DNA of 64,000 nt, from positions 12,119,894 to 12,183,893 of the forward strand of contig OW203747.1 in the NCBI GenBank assembly GCA_934045075.1. Direction: 5' to 3'. The translations under genes and the position numbers were made by a program. Shown in pieces: positions 34,601 to 43,562 of this stretch. Position 1 is the stretch's first letter. Each line of letters opens with the position of its first letter. This stretch comes from Yponomeuta sedellus (taxonomy: Eukaryota > Arthropoda > Insecta > Lepidoptera > Yponomeutidae). The notes under the pieces were generated by a model. That model saw nothing but the letters and a program-made list of their open reading frames with translations, was not told the DNA's origin and did no database searches.

Positions 34601-37345
34601 CGAAGGACGGTTTGGCCATGCGCCATCACAGGGGCCAAGTCCAGGTTAGTGAAGGATTGTAAGAAAGGGGCAGGCCTGTAAGAAGTTATCAAGCCGCCCA
34701 TAAGGCCTCTGACGTGGCTTGACGACTGCCATTACATAACAGCCGGCATCTATCGACAGCGCTCGGAAAAAATGCCACTAGCGGTAGTCATGGGATGGTC
34801 ACCCATCCAGCACCTGACCGCGCCAGTTGTTGCTTAACCTAAGTGACTGATTACAATCAACCGGTTTTACTAGGCCACGAGCGCTTCAGAGAGTGTATGG
34901 GCTTGATTAATACGCGTGACCACCGCGGTTTATACAACTATGTATAAAAGGAAATTAAGCTAATAACCTTCGTTACTATATTATCGTATGTTAAATGTAT
35001 TATATCGTTATTATTATCAGGACTGTGCGGCGTCCTCTGCTCGTACAACAATAATTAACTATTTGTATCAAAGAACACGTGACTTAGGTTAAAGATAAGA
35101 GCGGCCGCTGCATATTATGTTTACAAACATTACATTTGTTGCTTTATGCCAGATGATTTTGCAGCCTTCTAAAACAAAATAAAAATTGTATTGCATTCGT
35201 CACTAGTAGAATTTTTCGCGTTCTGATTGGACACAATAACCTTTTCAATGGTTAACTTTTTTTGGCGGCCTCGGTGGCGCAGTGGTTTGCACGCTGACTG
35301 TAACACGCGAAGGTCTCGGGTTCGATCCCCGGCCGGGTCAAATAAGGAAATGAACTTTTCTAGTTTGTCTCGGATCTTGGATGTTATCGATGTATTTATT
35401 GTATTAAATCTATCGTTGAGTTAGCATCTATAACACAAGTCATTTAGTTGTACTTAGTATAAGGCTAAGGAGATCTGTGTAATATGTCCATGAATATTTA
35501 TTATATTTATTATTATTTATTAATGACATCACTCAACTGGTTTTAAGGATTGTATTGGAGACAACAATGAAACTAACATCCGGACAGTTGCCACTCAGTA
35601 TACTATGACAAACATTATGTATGTAAGTAAAGAATAATATCAGTAACATTAAAATGGTAGGTAGCCAACACAATGTAATACTAGAAATAAACATAAGCTT
35701 TGGTTCCCAACTTTTAGGATGGCAAAGGTTAATAAATCCTTCATGGGGCATTGTATATGTTTCTATAATAAAATCCCGGAAGCTATATCAACAAAACAAG
35801 GTAAAATGAATGTTTTGTAACTTTCATTTTACCTTTTCCATTGAAACCTTTTCATTTTATTTCAATGTCTATGAAATATTACCAAGATTTTATACTGGGA
35901 TATTTCTTTACATGTTTTATGGTAAGCTGTTGGTGCCGGCTGTTATGCAATGGCAGTTGTTAAGCCATGTCAGAGGCCTTACGGGCGGCTTGACCAGCCA
36001 CTGTCTTACAATCCTCCACCAACCCGGACTCGGCCCCCGTGGTGGATTATGGCCTAACCTTCCTGCGATGCAGTAAGAGACCCCAGCCCCAGCAGTGGGG
36101 GCATACAAGGGTTGATAATAACCATGTTTATTTTACAAGATTAATATTCTGCATTGCTCCCCTTTACACCTAATATATCTCTTCCAGCCATCACATTTAT
36201 CAAAAGGAAAAATTTACAATCACTAAAAGATCATCAAAAGTATTGAGGCCTGTAATCTGAACGGACAATAAAAAGTACTAATTAAATAACGTAATACAGG
36301 TGCATTATGTATGATTTCTATGAGCATTGATGCAAGAAACTTAGTGAAAGTATCTGCATAGAAGTGCATTGTATTTTAAACAACAGGAAGTTAACCTCAT
36401 ATGTCTAAATATTTATGGATCCGTTTTAAGTATTTAGAATGATGATTTAATCAATTTTCAGGCCGCCGAAACCTATCACTAGAAAAAGCAAATCATGACT
36501 CAGTAACATCTGACAATGAACTAGAATGGCCAGTGCCAAAGTTCTTAGTTTATTCGTCTTTTGGCCGTCTGCAAGCTTAGAGAGGAATTTGCAGATCGCC
36601 AAAAACCACTAGTGGAGAGCCACTGAATGAAGAAGTAAATGTGAACCTTCGTTCGGACTCCCTTCTTGGTAACTGAGCCTTTACAGTCTTCAGAGCGATG
36701 GCATGGCGTCTCTCTATCATGAGGAAGCCGCGATTCAGCATCCGCATGCATATTTCGTTAAATGCTTTGCATACCTGAAAAATATGAATATAACATTGTG
36801 TCAACTGTTCAGGGGGCTCTTAGAGACATCCGGGTAGCATACGGAATCAATGAGCTTTTCTAAAATTACATTTCATAAATTACTATGACAATTACATGCA
36901 TAGCATATTAACCTGAAGGCAGCTATGCAATATAGGTACATTGAATTTTCATAATAAACTATGAAGTGTATGTTTATGAAATGCGGCCGAAGTCATTGAT
37001 TCAGAATAGCACCGTGAACAGTCGATAGCACTTCAACCTTTACATTTTAGTTGAAAATTTTCCCGTACATAACGTAACTAAATAGAGTGAAGTGTGATCT
37101 GATGGCTAAAATTATTTACTAAAGCGTAGTAAGAACAAAAAAAATAATTAGTTGCTCCACCTAAACCCATAGGAAGGACCAGGGCAGAGGAAGAAAGGGC
37201 CAATGAACTCGAATTCATGAAATACAGTACTAGTTTTTCTAAAAATAAACAGTACACTCACCAATCTATCCTTGGCAACCTCATCATAGGGTAAATATGA
37301 CACGATATTCTCAATCATAACAACAGGAAGGCTCAAGAGATCCAT
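22256..37345 (-). CDS. Fbxo28: F-box only protein 28 (FBXO28), ten coding exons
   Basis: F-box proteins recruit substrates to SCF (SKP1-CUL1) ubiquitin ligases. Exons in transcript order: 37262-37345, 36647-36774, 34319-34439, 32899-32967, 30081-30210, 28991-29106, 27406-27493, 25440-25529, 24479-24589, 22256-22695. All introns are GT-AG and phases agree throughout, giving 458 aa. Residues 1-40 are the F-box (MDLLSLPVVMIENIVSYLPY, then VAKDRLVCKAFN). Residues 60-155 carry the blocks I recall from vertebrate FBXO28: VKAQLPRRESERR, LNMTYSKFIDS, CCFIPGKVIDEI, RAHEVLQELRDISSMA. Exons 6-8 are a Lys/Arg/Glu-rich helical, coiled-coil-like part (QYKKYYKR...MLAYKKIALRQRK, KKRIEECDIKYSEL). Exon 10 is a disordered tail ending KKQKMD. 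The protein start is shorter than the vertebrate one. The ATG at 37345 may follow a 5' UTR intron ending TTTCTAG. Confidence 0.93.
23862..24075 (+). mobile_element. Small non-autonomous Helitron
   Basis: TCTACAATATAAAAATGAAT at the 5' end and GCTGGATCAGCTAG followed by T at the 3' end. Same family as 18227-18413. Confidence 0.75.
24140..24440. mobile_element. SINE family A, head-to-head inverted pair
   Basis: A reverse unit (24140-24300, with GGGATTCGAACCC) is followed by a forward unit (24300-24440, TTAGCTCAGTAGG ... GAGTTCGAATCCC ... TTTTTAGCCTCTAAATAGG ... CCTTAGCACGGGATAGTGCA). Confidence 0.8.
24622..24878 (-). mobile_element. SINE-like family B copy
   Basis: Starts with the reversed GAA tail (TTCTTCTTGTTCAGGCTATA), then CCCACGCTGGGCATGCGGGT, and ends GGCCGACATCACACAGCC. 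It sits in FBXO28 intron 8. Confidence 0.8.
24938..25290 (+). repeat. Repeat family D, near full length
   Basis: TATCAACCCTTGTAAGTCCC, CACCACGGGGGCCAAGTCCG, ATGCCTTAACGACTGCCACT, ending TCGACTAGGCCACGAGCGCT. It sits in FBXO28 intron 8. A reverse fragment follows at 25318-25412. Confidence 0.75.
25318..25412 (-). repeat. Repeat family D fragment
   Basis: GGAGTATGGCCTAACCATCC ... CCCAGCAGTGAGGACATACA, inverted relative to the copy just upstream. The pair can form a stem in the FBXO28 intron 8 transcript. Confidence 0.7.
25778..25955 (-). mobile_element. Small non-autonomous Helitron
   Basis: On the minus strand it starts TCTATAATATAAAAATGAAT and ends GCTGGGTCAGCTAG before a T. It is 178 bp long. 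Confidence 0.75.
26125..26355 (+). mobile_element. SINE family A copy
   Basis: The tRNA-like head (CGCCCATTAGCTCAGTTGGA; GGGTTCGAGTCCC) and tail (TTTTTAGCCTCTAAATAGG, AGCACGGGTTAGTACATTAA, ending TAGTATAATCATG). An inverted tail fragment precedes it (GCACTAACCCGGCC). Confidence 0.8.
27053..27297 (-). mobile_element. SINE-like family B copy
   Basis: Preceded by a (GTC)n stretch; CAGGTCCACTGCTGGACATA ... CCCCACGCTGGGCATGCGGG ... GGCCGACACCGCACAGC. Confidence 0.8.
27640..28930. mobile_element. hAT-type non-autonomous element filling FBXO28 intron 6
   Basis: Ends are inverted: TATGGAATGCAATCTCG at the left and, read in reverse, TAGGGAATGCAATCTCG at the right. The flanks ATCAGGAT (27632-27639) and ATCAGGAC (28931-28938) form an 8-bp target duplication with one change. 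Many CTCGCGAGA-type palindromic motifs lie near both ends. There is no transposase. A family D fragment (27868-27955) and a smaller MITE (28431-28737) lie inside it. Confidence 0.7.
28431..28737. mobile_element. MITE with ~70-bp terminal inverted repeats, nested
   Basis: The left end ATTAAAAAGTTAAAATTACT ... CCGCCAAAAATCCCACAAGG is mirrored at the right by CTTGTGGGATTTTTGGCGGA ... AACTTTTTAAT. The GC-richer centre has no ORF. It lies inside the hAT-type element. Confidence 0.75.
29240..29282 (-). repeat. SINE family A tail fragment
   Basis: CTATTTAGAGGCTAAAAATT followed by CCACCCATGCCGGGACTC. It abuts the minisatellite in FBXO28 intron 5. Confidence 0.7.
29291..30097. repeat. Minisatellite spanning the FBXO28 exon 5 donor
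   Basis: About 14 tandem units of ~54-62 bp. On the minus strand each has the form CGACACGATACTG|GTGAGGGG..., CTAGGAGAGACCCGGAGACG and GCCTTAG. The last partial unit (30081-30097) is the 3' end of FBXO28 coding exon 5, so each unit copies the exon end plus its 5' splice site. CTGGTGAG is kept at 13 of 14 junctions (the one at about 29965 reads CTGACGAG). The C run (G on the sense strand) varies from about 6 to 16 bases. Units 3-6 and 7-10 are a duplicated block of four. Confidence 0.88.
30081..30210 (-). CDS. Fbxo28: FBXO28 coding exon 5 with donor embedded in a minisatellite
   Basis: Starts after CTCCGTAG and encodes VLQELRDISSMAIEHFDDRV and following residues, ending ...PRHDT plus one base. 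The donor CTG|GTGAGG at 30081/30080 is in phase 1, which exactly suits the next exon (28991-29106). Reading through the donor gives a TAG after five codons. The 3' part of this exon is unusually GC-rich (CAGGCGCGGGCGCCG) compared with other exons of the gene. Confidence 0.88.
30490..30680 (-). mobile_element. Repeat family E with tRNA-like head
   Basis: AAGCGCTGAGGTATGTTAAC, AGAAAACAAAGCCATTGGTA, then the reverse of a tRNA-like head ending CCGCTTCGCTACCACCGCCT. Confidence 0.65.
30692..31062 (+). repeat. Repeat family D, near full length
   Basis: CCCATTATGTCCCCACCGAG ... CACCACGGGGGCCAAGTCCG ... TTGGCTTAACGACTGCCATC ... GCCGGGCTACGAGCGTCTC. A 3' part of the same variant recurs at 33495-33622. 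Confidence 0.7.
31072..31719. mobile_element. Tigger/pogo-like Tc1-mariner MITE
   Basis: Left end CAGGCGGTCCTCGACTTACG; the right end in reverse reads CAGGCAGTCCTCGTACTTAC. TA lies on both sides (31070-31071 and 31720-31721), the TA target duplication of Tc1/mariner elements. The CAGGCNGTCCTCG ends resemble Tigger/pogo. The motif ACTTACGTCGTTTCGATTTA is present near both ends. At 648 bp it has no transposase. Confidence 0.7.
32118..32506. repeat. Tetranucleotide array (ACAT)n with inverted and GCAT blocks
   Basis: About 390 bp: (ACAT)n, (GCAT)5, about 40 ACAT with one TACG variant, then about eight GTAT units in inverted sense, (GCAT)5 again, and about 34 ACAT. The ACAT/GTAT switch at about 32316 makes a long perfect hairpin possible. 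It produces long meaningless open frames of HTYI and MYVC repeats in all frames. Confidence 0.95.
32508..32605 (-). repeat. Repeat family F copy
   Basis: CCTCACGCCTGTATCCCAGA through CTTCGCTTCATCAACGTTCA. The microsatellite starts exactly at its end, as a tail does. Confidence 0.7.
33492..33622 (+). repeat. Repeat family D 3' fragment
   Basis: CAACCACTCGGAAAAATGCG ... CCATGCACTGAACGCGCCCT ... GAGCTACGAGCGTCTCATAT. Confidence 0.6.
33728..33991 (-). pseudogene. RTE-type LINE ORF C-terminal remnant
   Basis: The reverse-strand frame reads MKWQWAGHIARRTYGFSDEK ... RRSVGRPSTRWSDDLV ... WMRAVQDREAWKTMREAY. This WAGHIAR ... GRPxxRWxDD ... W...DR..W..M.EA pattern is the known C-terminal tail of RTE-clade reverse transcriptases. 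The catalytic core is absent, as in 5'-truncated copies. It sits in FBXO28 intron 3. Confidence 0.8.
34033..34272 (-). mobile_element. SINE-like family B copy
   Basis: AGTCCACTGCTGGACATAGC ... CCCACGCTGGGCATGCGGGT ... CTAGGCCTACACCACAAAGC, ending about 45 bases from FBXO28 exon 3. Confidence 0.8.
34545..34893 (+). repeat. Repeat family D, near full length
   Basis: TATCAACCCTTGGTATGTCC ... TCACAGGGGCCAAGTCCAGG ... TGGCTTGACGACTGCCATTA ... ACTAGGCCACGAGCGCTTC. It is in FBXO28 intron 2. Confidence 0.75.
35264..35525 (+). mobile_element. tRNA-derived SINE (another family), full length
   Basis: Head GGCCTCGGTGGCGCAGTGG (A box) and TCGGGTTCGATCCCCGGCCG (B box), body GGATCTTGGATGTTATCGAT, and a 3' tail of ATT repeats to about 35525. 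The short ORF through it is not a gene. Confidence 0.75.
35680..35830 (+). pseudogene. LINE-like C-terminal coding remnant
   Basis: The + strand frame reads MAKVNKSFMGHCICFYNKIP, which resembles the SF.G.C..FYNKIP tail seen at the end of some insect non-LTR ORF2 proteins. It is short, isolated and probably dead. Confidence 0.4.
35932..36113 (-). repeat. Repeat family D fragment
   Basis: TGCCGGCTGTTATGCAATGG ... CCAACCCGGACTCGGCCCCC ... CCCCAGCAGTGGGGGCATAC. It is in FBXO28 intron 2. Confidence 0.75.
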
Positions 37346-38961
37346 TGTTTCTTTTGCTAGAAACACAAACAGCACGAAACAGCGAGTTGATTTTGATTAT
37401 TCGAGACTAAAAACAATAGGCAAGGCAAGTACTTTTCTGGGCATTTTCTACTCGTGATTTCTTTTCCTTCTAGAAACGTTTGTTTTTAAAGTATCGATAA
37501 AAACCCCACAACTAAATTCCTTGCAATTATCGAAGGTTAAAAACAGTTAAAAACGTAATGTTATGATTTCGTAATTTCTGGTCATGTCTATTTCATCTGA
37601 TTCTAATACCTACGAAGTTTTAATCGGAATCGGAGGACACACGAAAAAAAATATTTTAATTTTGATTTAACAGTTATAATGGGTTTCGGAATGTGCCGTA
37701 GTGATGTGAAAATGTATGGAATAGTTATAAAATAGGCTCAGATCAATGACTAAAGCATTAGTTTTAGTTATTATTATGAGCAAATAGGTATAAGAACACG
37801 GATGTTTTTTGACATCCGTTTATAAGAATAACTCCGTTTTTTTTGTAAAATGAGTTTTTTAGATATAACAACACGTTGGCTCATTATCATTAGACATATC
37901 TTACTAATATTATAAACGCGAAAGTTTGTACGTACCTATGGATCACAGAACATAAAAAAGAGGAGTCACGTCACTTCTTTATGTTCTGTGGTATGGACGG
38001 ATGGATGTTTGTTACTCTTTCACGTAAAAACTATTTTAATGACGCTTTACAATAATATAGCTTATACATCAGAATAACAAATAGGTTACATTTTATAAAG
38101 ATATTGTGTGATATTTTTCAAATGGGACCCAAAAAATAATTATGTGATGATTTTAATGTCGTACTCATAACGTTAGTTCTTTTCCACGCCACGCTAACTT
38201 TAAGCCACTCGAAATTCTAATCCTGCGCAGACATACGAAGTCGCGGGCACCAGCTAGTTTAGTCATATTCTACGGGTAGGTGGTCATCTTATCATCGTTT
38301 TTTTTTTTTTGTCAATTTTTCATTCTAATTATATTTAATATTATACCTGCATATTTTTTATTTCCTCTGTAGTTGTTAGTATTAACGAACATGGAGATTT
38401 TGTTACACCTGTTGGGTTGTTTCTACAAATTACACACCGCTGAGAAAACATTAATAATTTTTTTGTCACGACCTCAGGTCAAGAAAAGAACAATTACATT
38501 GATCCAAATCAATGTTGAAATAAAATCTTATCGATAACACCTAAAACTGCACTTCACTACACATGCTACGTGAAAAACAAGACAAAGCAGCGGCCGGTTT
38601 GTTCTGCGAGGTTCTGTCTGACCTGGTTCTATAGTTCACTACTAGATGGCGTTAGTGTTCTGTGGTTCAAACTCGCTTATTTTTCAAATTCTTCACTATT
38701 CATTTAGATACTCCCAAGCCCAATATCATTTTACGGTAAAGGCACAGAGGAAAACAAAAGGTATTTACGAAAAAAAAAACATGTGTGGTGTGTGAACCTG
38801 TACCTTTAACTATTATCCCTTGTTCACATATCGTTTGTAATTTGGTATGCAATGCTCTGTCTGAAAGGAACAATGATCTGTAACATATAATAAGCCCTCA
38901 ATGAGAAATTGAGAAGTATTGGTATAAATCAAAGTAGTTCATTATCAACACCAAGAAATAA
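37346..38961. other. Spacer between FBXO28 and the 19-finger gene
   Basis: Upstream region of FBXO28 (promoter expected within about 37350-37700). It contains a Helitron (37899-38257). No other exon was recognised. Confidence 0.5.
37899..38257 (+). mobile_element. Non-autonomous Helitron
   Basis: Starts TCTTACTAATATTATAAACG after an A and ends GCACCAGCTAG before a T, the typical insect Helitron ends. An internal hairpin (CACAGAACATAAA and its complement) lies at about 37955-37992. Confidence 0.8.
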
Positions 38962-41900
38962 TTAAACTTTATTACTAACATTATTATCTACAGTAGAGTT
39001 AGCATTAGCTAAGAACGGTAAATCACAATGCTTTTTCCTCACATGAAATCTTAGAGATGTATTATACTTAGTTGCAAATGGACAGTATTCACATTTAAAC
39101 CGTTTGATTGTTGAGTGCTTGTATTTATGTTGAACTAAGTTAGCTGGTAAGATTGTGGCATAATCACATTGATTACAGACATATTTCTTTTTGCCCGTTG
39201 CATGTTCTTCTTCATGATATCTCAAAATATATTTGTTCATGCTTTGGAACGGACAATGAGCACACTGCAACTTGACACCCTGTTCTTGATGCTTCTTTTT
39301 ATGTTTATCCATAGCATCTTTATAGTAACTTTTGTATTTACAGTTTGGATAATCACAATTAAACGTTGAAGCATTCTTATGTCGCAATATGTGTTGTGTT
39401 AAGCTGACTTTTGAGGTTGTTTCGTATTCACAATATGTACACTTCAATTCTACTACCACAGGATGGACTAGTTTCATATGCTTCGTCAGCTCCGAATCTG
39501 GCATAAACTGACCGCAAGCTTGACACTGAGTTTCTTCAGTAATATGGTGGAATTGTTCATAATGCTTACGTATCTCTTCCCACGTATGACAGACTTCAGG
39601 ACATTTTGTGCACTGGAACATTTGTTTTTGATCTTCATTTGGCTTCTCATCTTCAATTTCTTTTTTGATACCATCAGACTCCTTTTTGATGCTATCCAGT
39701 TTGTTATGAACCAAACTGATATGGCGGCTGAGTTCAAATTCGTTTGTGAAAGCGCTTGAACATGCTGCACATGAATGGTCCGGCTTCTTTGAAGGAAAAT
39801 TAGTTGGATGGAACCTAATCATGTGTCTTCGATAGCTCTCCTTTGTTTTAAAGTTTTTTTGGCAATTGTGGCATGGGTAGGTTATTTGTAAGTGTATTTT
39901 TCTCATATGCTCTTTTAATTGCCTGTTTTCGTGAAAACCTGCATTGCAAACCGTACAGAATACTGTTTTAGGTCCCATGTCCAATTTATGAGTACAGCGT
40001 AGATGCTTCTGTAGGCCTCCAGGAGAAGCAAATATCAAGCCACAGATTTGACACTCAACTATTGGTTTCTCATGTGAATGGTTCACATATGCTTTCATAC
40101 TATCAAATGTCTTATTGCAAACATCACAAAATGGTCCTGAAGCCATGTGTTTTCTATTAACGTGCCGCTTTAAACTTTCAATCTTATTATACGATAAGTT
40201 ACAGATATTGCACTTTAGCCTGAACTCATCCCGGTATGCATTATGTTTACGTCTCATATGCATCTTTAAGTACATAACACTGGAAAATACTAACGGACAT
40301 TCCTTGCACGGAATCTCTCCAGACTGGTTGAAGTTGCCTTGGGAGACATTCGCCAGCAACTCATGTGGTATCTTCTTGTCTTCTTCCTTGTTATGAGTCC
40401 GTTGTATATGCCGGACGTAAGCATCACGTGCCGTGTATATCTTTGGACACATTGGGCAGCTATACCAAGTAATTTTCTTCTTTTTTCTTTTGAGTGTGTG
40501 CTTTCTTTTCGTGTGCGTAACAAGACTGGAGTATTTGTCGTATGACAGTCCACATTGTATGCACTCGTACCTGAAACTCTCATGGTACTCCCCATGTTTT
40601 CTCTGCTTATGCATACGAAGTCTATTAGAACCCTTGAATACCAATGCACAGACTTCGCACGCAAGCTCCTCCGAATCTTCTACGGATGCATTTGGACCAT
40701 GCTTCCTCCTTCTATGAGCCACTAAGCTGTTTTTCTGTTCGTAGGAGACCCCACACTCTTCACACGTATAGATATTATTGCTCTTAAACGCCTTGTGTTT
40801 GTTACGTTGGTGCATATCTAATGTTCTATTGGTAGTGAAGACAAGATGGCAAATGTCGCATGTCAACATTTTCTTTTCACGCTCAGGCTCCGTTTTTATT
40901 TTTTCATTCGGATGATTACCAACCACATTCTCGAAGGTTAGGAGAACTGCATCATGATTCTTTTGCTGATTGATATTGACAGCTGGCTCTTGGCTTTCTT
41001 CACTTGGTGCACCTTCCACGCCGGAGTTGTCCACAAACTGGAAATTGAAACCCCAACATTAGAAAAATTAAAATATTATATTCTTTTTAATGCACTAACC
41101 CGTGCTACGGACAATTTCAAAAACTTATTTAGAGGCTAAAAATTCGACCCATGCCGGGACTCGAACTCGCGACCTCTGGCTAACCGTGCCAGCGCTCTCC
41201 CAACTGAGCCAACGGGCGACTCACCGGCATCAGTGAAATTTCCTCCAAACCTCTTTACAATACTCTCTGTATACTGTTGCTGCCTGTACGTAATACATAG
41301 AGTATTGTAAAGAGGTTCGAAATTTCACTGACGCTGCCGGTGAGTCGCACATTGGCTCAGTTGGGAGAGCGCTGGCACGGTTAGCCGGAGGTCGGGTTCG
41401 AGTCCCGGCATGGGCGGAATTTTTAGCCTCTAAATAGGTTTTTAAAATTTAAAGTTATTATGATCATACGATAATATTTCGCTGGCAGTGACACGCGCTT
41501 TGAATTCGGAATATTTCGATTTGGGCTGCTTTAATTAAGGTGCTTCAGGGTGCTAACTAGCGCGACCAATGGAAAAAAATGTAACTTGTGTTACAGCTAA
41601 GATTGCTAGGACTTACTTCCGGTTTTATAAACGGAATCTTTTTTGTTACTTCGAAAATTAATCTGAAACTTTTGTTACTTTGAAACAGGCGTTTCGGGGC
41701 GCTAACTATGATCAATAGATTAGAACTTCAATCGATTTTCGCTAAAAACGGCCGTTTTTGGCGGAAAGTGATTAAAGTCCTTGGTTGTTGATTCTAGGTT
41801 CTAGACAAGTGTAGGTTCTAAAAATTGTTGTCACAGCTGTTAAGATTTCTCATGTTCACTTCTAGATAAAAAAAGTATTATATATAACACAACTTATAAT

Positions 41901-43562
41901 TTTTTTTCATTGGTGGGGCGGCTAGTTAGCGCCCCGAAACGCCTGTTTCAAAGTATGTAACAAAAAAGTTTCAGATTAATTTTCGAAGTAACAAAAAAGA
42001 TTCCGTTTATGAAACCGGAAGCAAGTCCTGCATGGAAGTATGTCATCTACAACATCTTGGCGTTTTTTAATCAAGAATAATACGTATACTTCCTACGTAA
42101 ACATTATTTTACTCAAGTGTGAAATTAATGTTAGAAGGCGGTGTAAAAGTTATTAAAAAAGATACAAAAATTCAGATAATATTATTCATTTATGACTGTA
42201 GCATTTTATTTACTGAACATTTTATTTTATATCTTCAAAATACTGTATTATTTTTAAGACACTGCTAATTGATCTTATGACGATAAAAAGCCCTTTAGCT
42301 GTTTTTTTAATGAGGAGTGTGACACAATGTTTCGTGTGCCATAAAGTATGGTACTAGTAGAATTAGTAGTACTAGTACTGTTTTTTAAGCGTGGGGCACA
42401 GGATGGACTGTGGCGTGGTGGGCAACTTGTATTGAGTTCGCGCTCTCGTCCGTTCTTATGTGTGTGATGTCAAAGTGAATTGGAGGACGAAACGTCTTTC
42501 CAGGTACCCAATTCAAACTTCCTTATGCAAATAAGTCGAATACGACTCTAAGGCGTATGACTTGGACTCTACATAAAAAGTCGAACGAAAGCAAAACTCT
42601 GTATTCTGAACGCGTCTGAAAGCAAAAATCTGTATTGTGAACGCGTATGGCGTTCGATTGTATGGAAAGCTAGTCGAATTTTATAACATCTACAAGTTCA
42701 CTTTTAAATTGATACATTTTGCGGCAAAATATTAAAATACGTGTTATTTTATCAAATGAACGTCAACTGTCAATGAATGCGTTGAAATTTCATACGCCTT
42801 TTAGAGTCGCATGGTAATTACTTAAAGTATTATTAAAAAGCAAGGTCTGATTTCTCACATATGTGAGGAAGACACGAGGACTAAGAAAATCCTGATGGCC
42901 ACCAGAGGTGACATGAGACAGGAATAGATAATTACACCAACACTAAGACAAGGGCCAGATAATGATGGTCTTTGTAATAACACAATTCCTTAAAACACAC
43001 TAAAACAGTCTGTAATGAATATCTTATAAGGAAAAGACATAAATACAGATTTAACTCCTCTAGGAGTGTTTTAGTGTTTTTATAAATTAGGCAGCCTAAT
43101 CACATTTATTAATCCTCTCAATTTCATTCTATTATTCCATAAGGTGTATATTTTATGGTACATTTTACCATTAAATGTAAAGTCAGTAAAATGTAGTTAT
43201 GAGGGTGTACTAGACATAGAGTCGACATGAAACTAATGATTCATAGTCAAGTTACTATACTAACATTTGTATAACAGTCACCTCACCTCATTAAAATCCA
43301 AATCCACCTCAATATCCTCAACTTTCACCATTACTTCGGGGTCAAAAATGGCATCACGATTTCCATCACCATCATCATCATCCAAACATGTCTCAACAAT
43401 GACTTGAGTTGCAAATGGGTTTACATCATCCAAGCCTTTAAATGGATCTTCATGGTGATGTTTGCGTTTCTTCTTCTTTTTTTTCTTCTTGAATTCATAG
43501 ACCATCGGTTCATCAGGTAATAAGGAGGTTGGGTCTATTCGTTCTGCAACCTCCTTGGACAT
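38962..43562 (-). CDS. C2H2 zinc-finger protein with 19 fingers, two coding exons
   Basis: Exon 1 is 43287-43562 (ATG at 43562; donor GAG|GTGAGG) and exon 2 is 38962-41037 (acceptor TTTCCAG). They join in phase 0 for 783 aa. The residue-94 GTG frame start inside exon 2 is not the true start. The N-terminus has a Lys-rich run (FKKKKKKKKRKHHHE) that suits a nuclear signal, then an acidic stretch. No zinc-associated (ZAD) domain is seen. I count 19 C2H2 fingers: fingers 1-12 of about 22-residue spacing (e.g. CDICHLVFTTNRTLDMH), one odd finger (CDVCNKTFDSMKAYVNH, short His spacing), and the last five more tightly spaced (CEYCPFATKYNTSLRFH). Linkers are not the TGEKP type. Presumed nuclear DNA-binding regulator. 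The ortholog is not identified. Confidence 0.9.
41080..41450. mobile_element. SINE family A, head-to-head inverted pair
   Basis: A complete reverse unit (GCACTAACCCGTGCTACGGA ... GGGACTCGAACTCGCGACCT ... GGCATCAGTGAAATTTC) is followed by a complete forward unit (GAAATTTCACTGACGCTGCC ... GGGTTCGAGTCCCGGCATGG ... TTTTTAGCCTCTAAATAGG). They meet near 41275 at CTGTATACTGTTGCTGCCTG. Confidence 0.85.
41608..42029. mobile_element. Foldback element with ~100-bp inverted arms
   Basis: Left arm 41608-41708 (AGGACTTACTTCCGGTTTTA ... GGCGTTTCGGGGCGCTAACT) and right arm 41923-42029 are inverted copies with a few small differences. The centre contains AAAACGGCCGTTTTTGGCGG. It is non-coding and lies in the zinc-finger gene intron. 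Confidence 0.75.

Larger units (their letters stand above)
41038..43286 (-). other. Intron of the 19-finger gene
   Basis: Holds the family A inverted pair (41080-41450) and a foldback element (41608-42029). The rest is AT-rich with no further exon. Confidence 0.7.

Noticed and set aside
35264..35340. Possible tRNA gene
   Set aside because: A and B boxes are present, but it is followed by a SINE body and an ATT tail and the acceptor stem is incomplete.
39169..40717. Several 60-120 codon + strand frames
   Set aside because: Shadows of the 19-finger zinc-finger exon on the minus strand.
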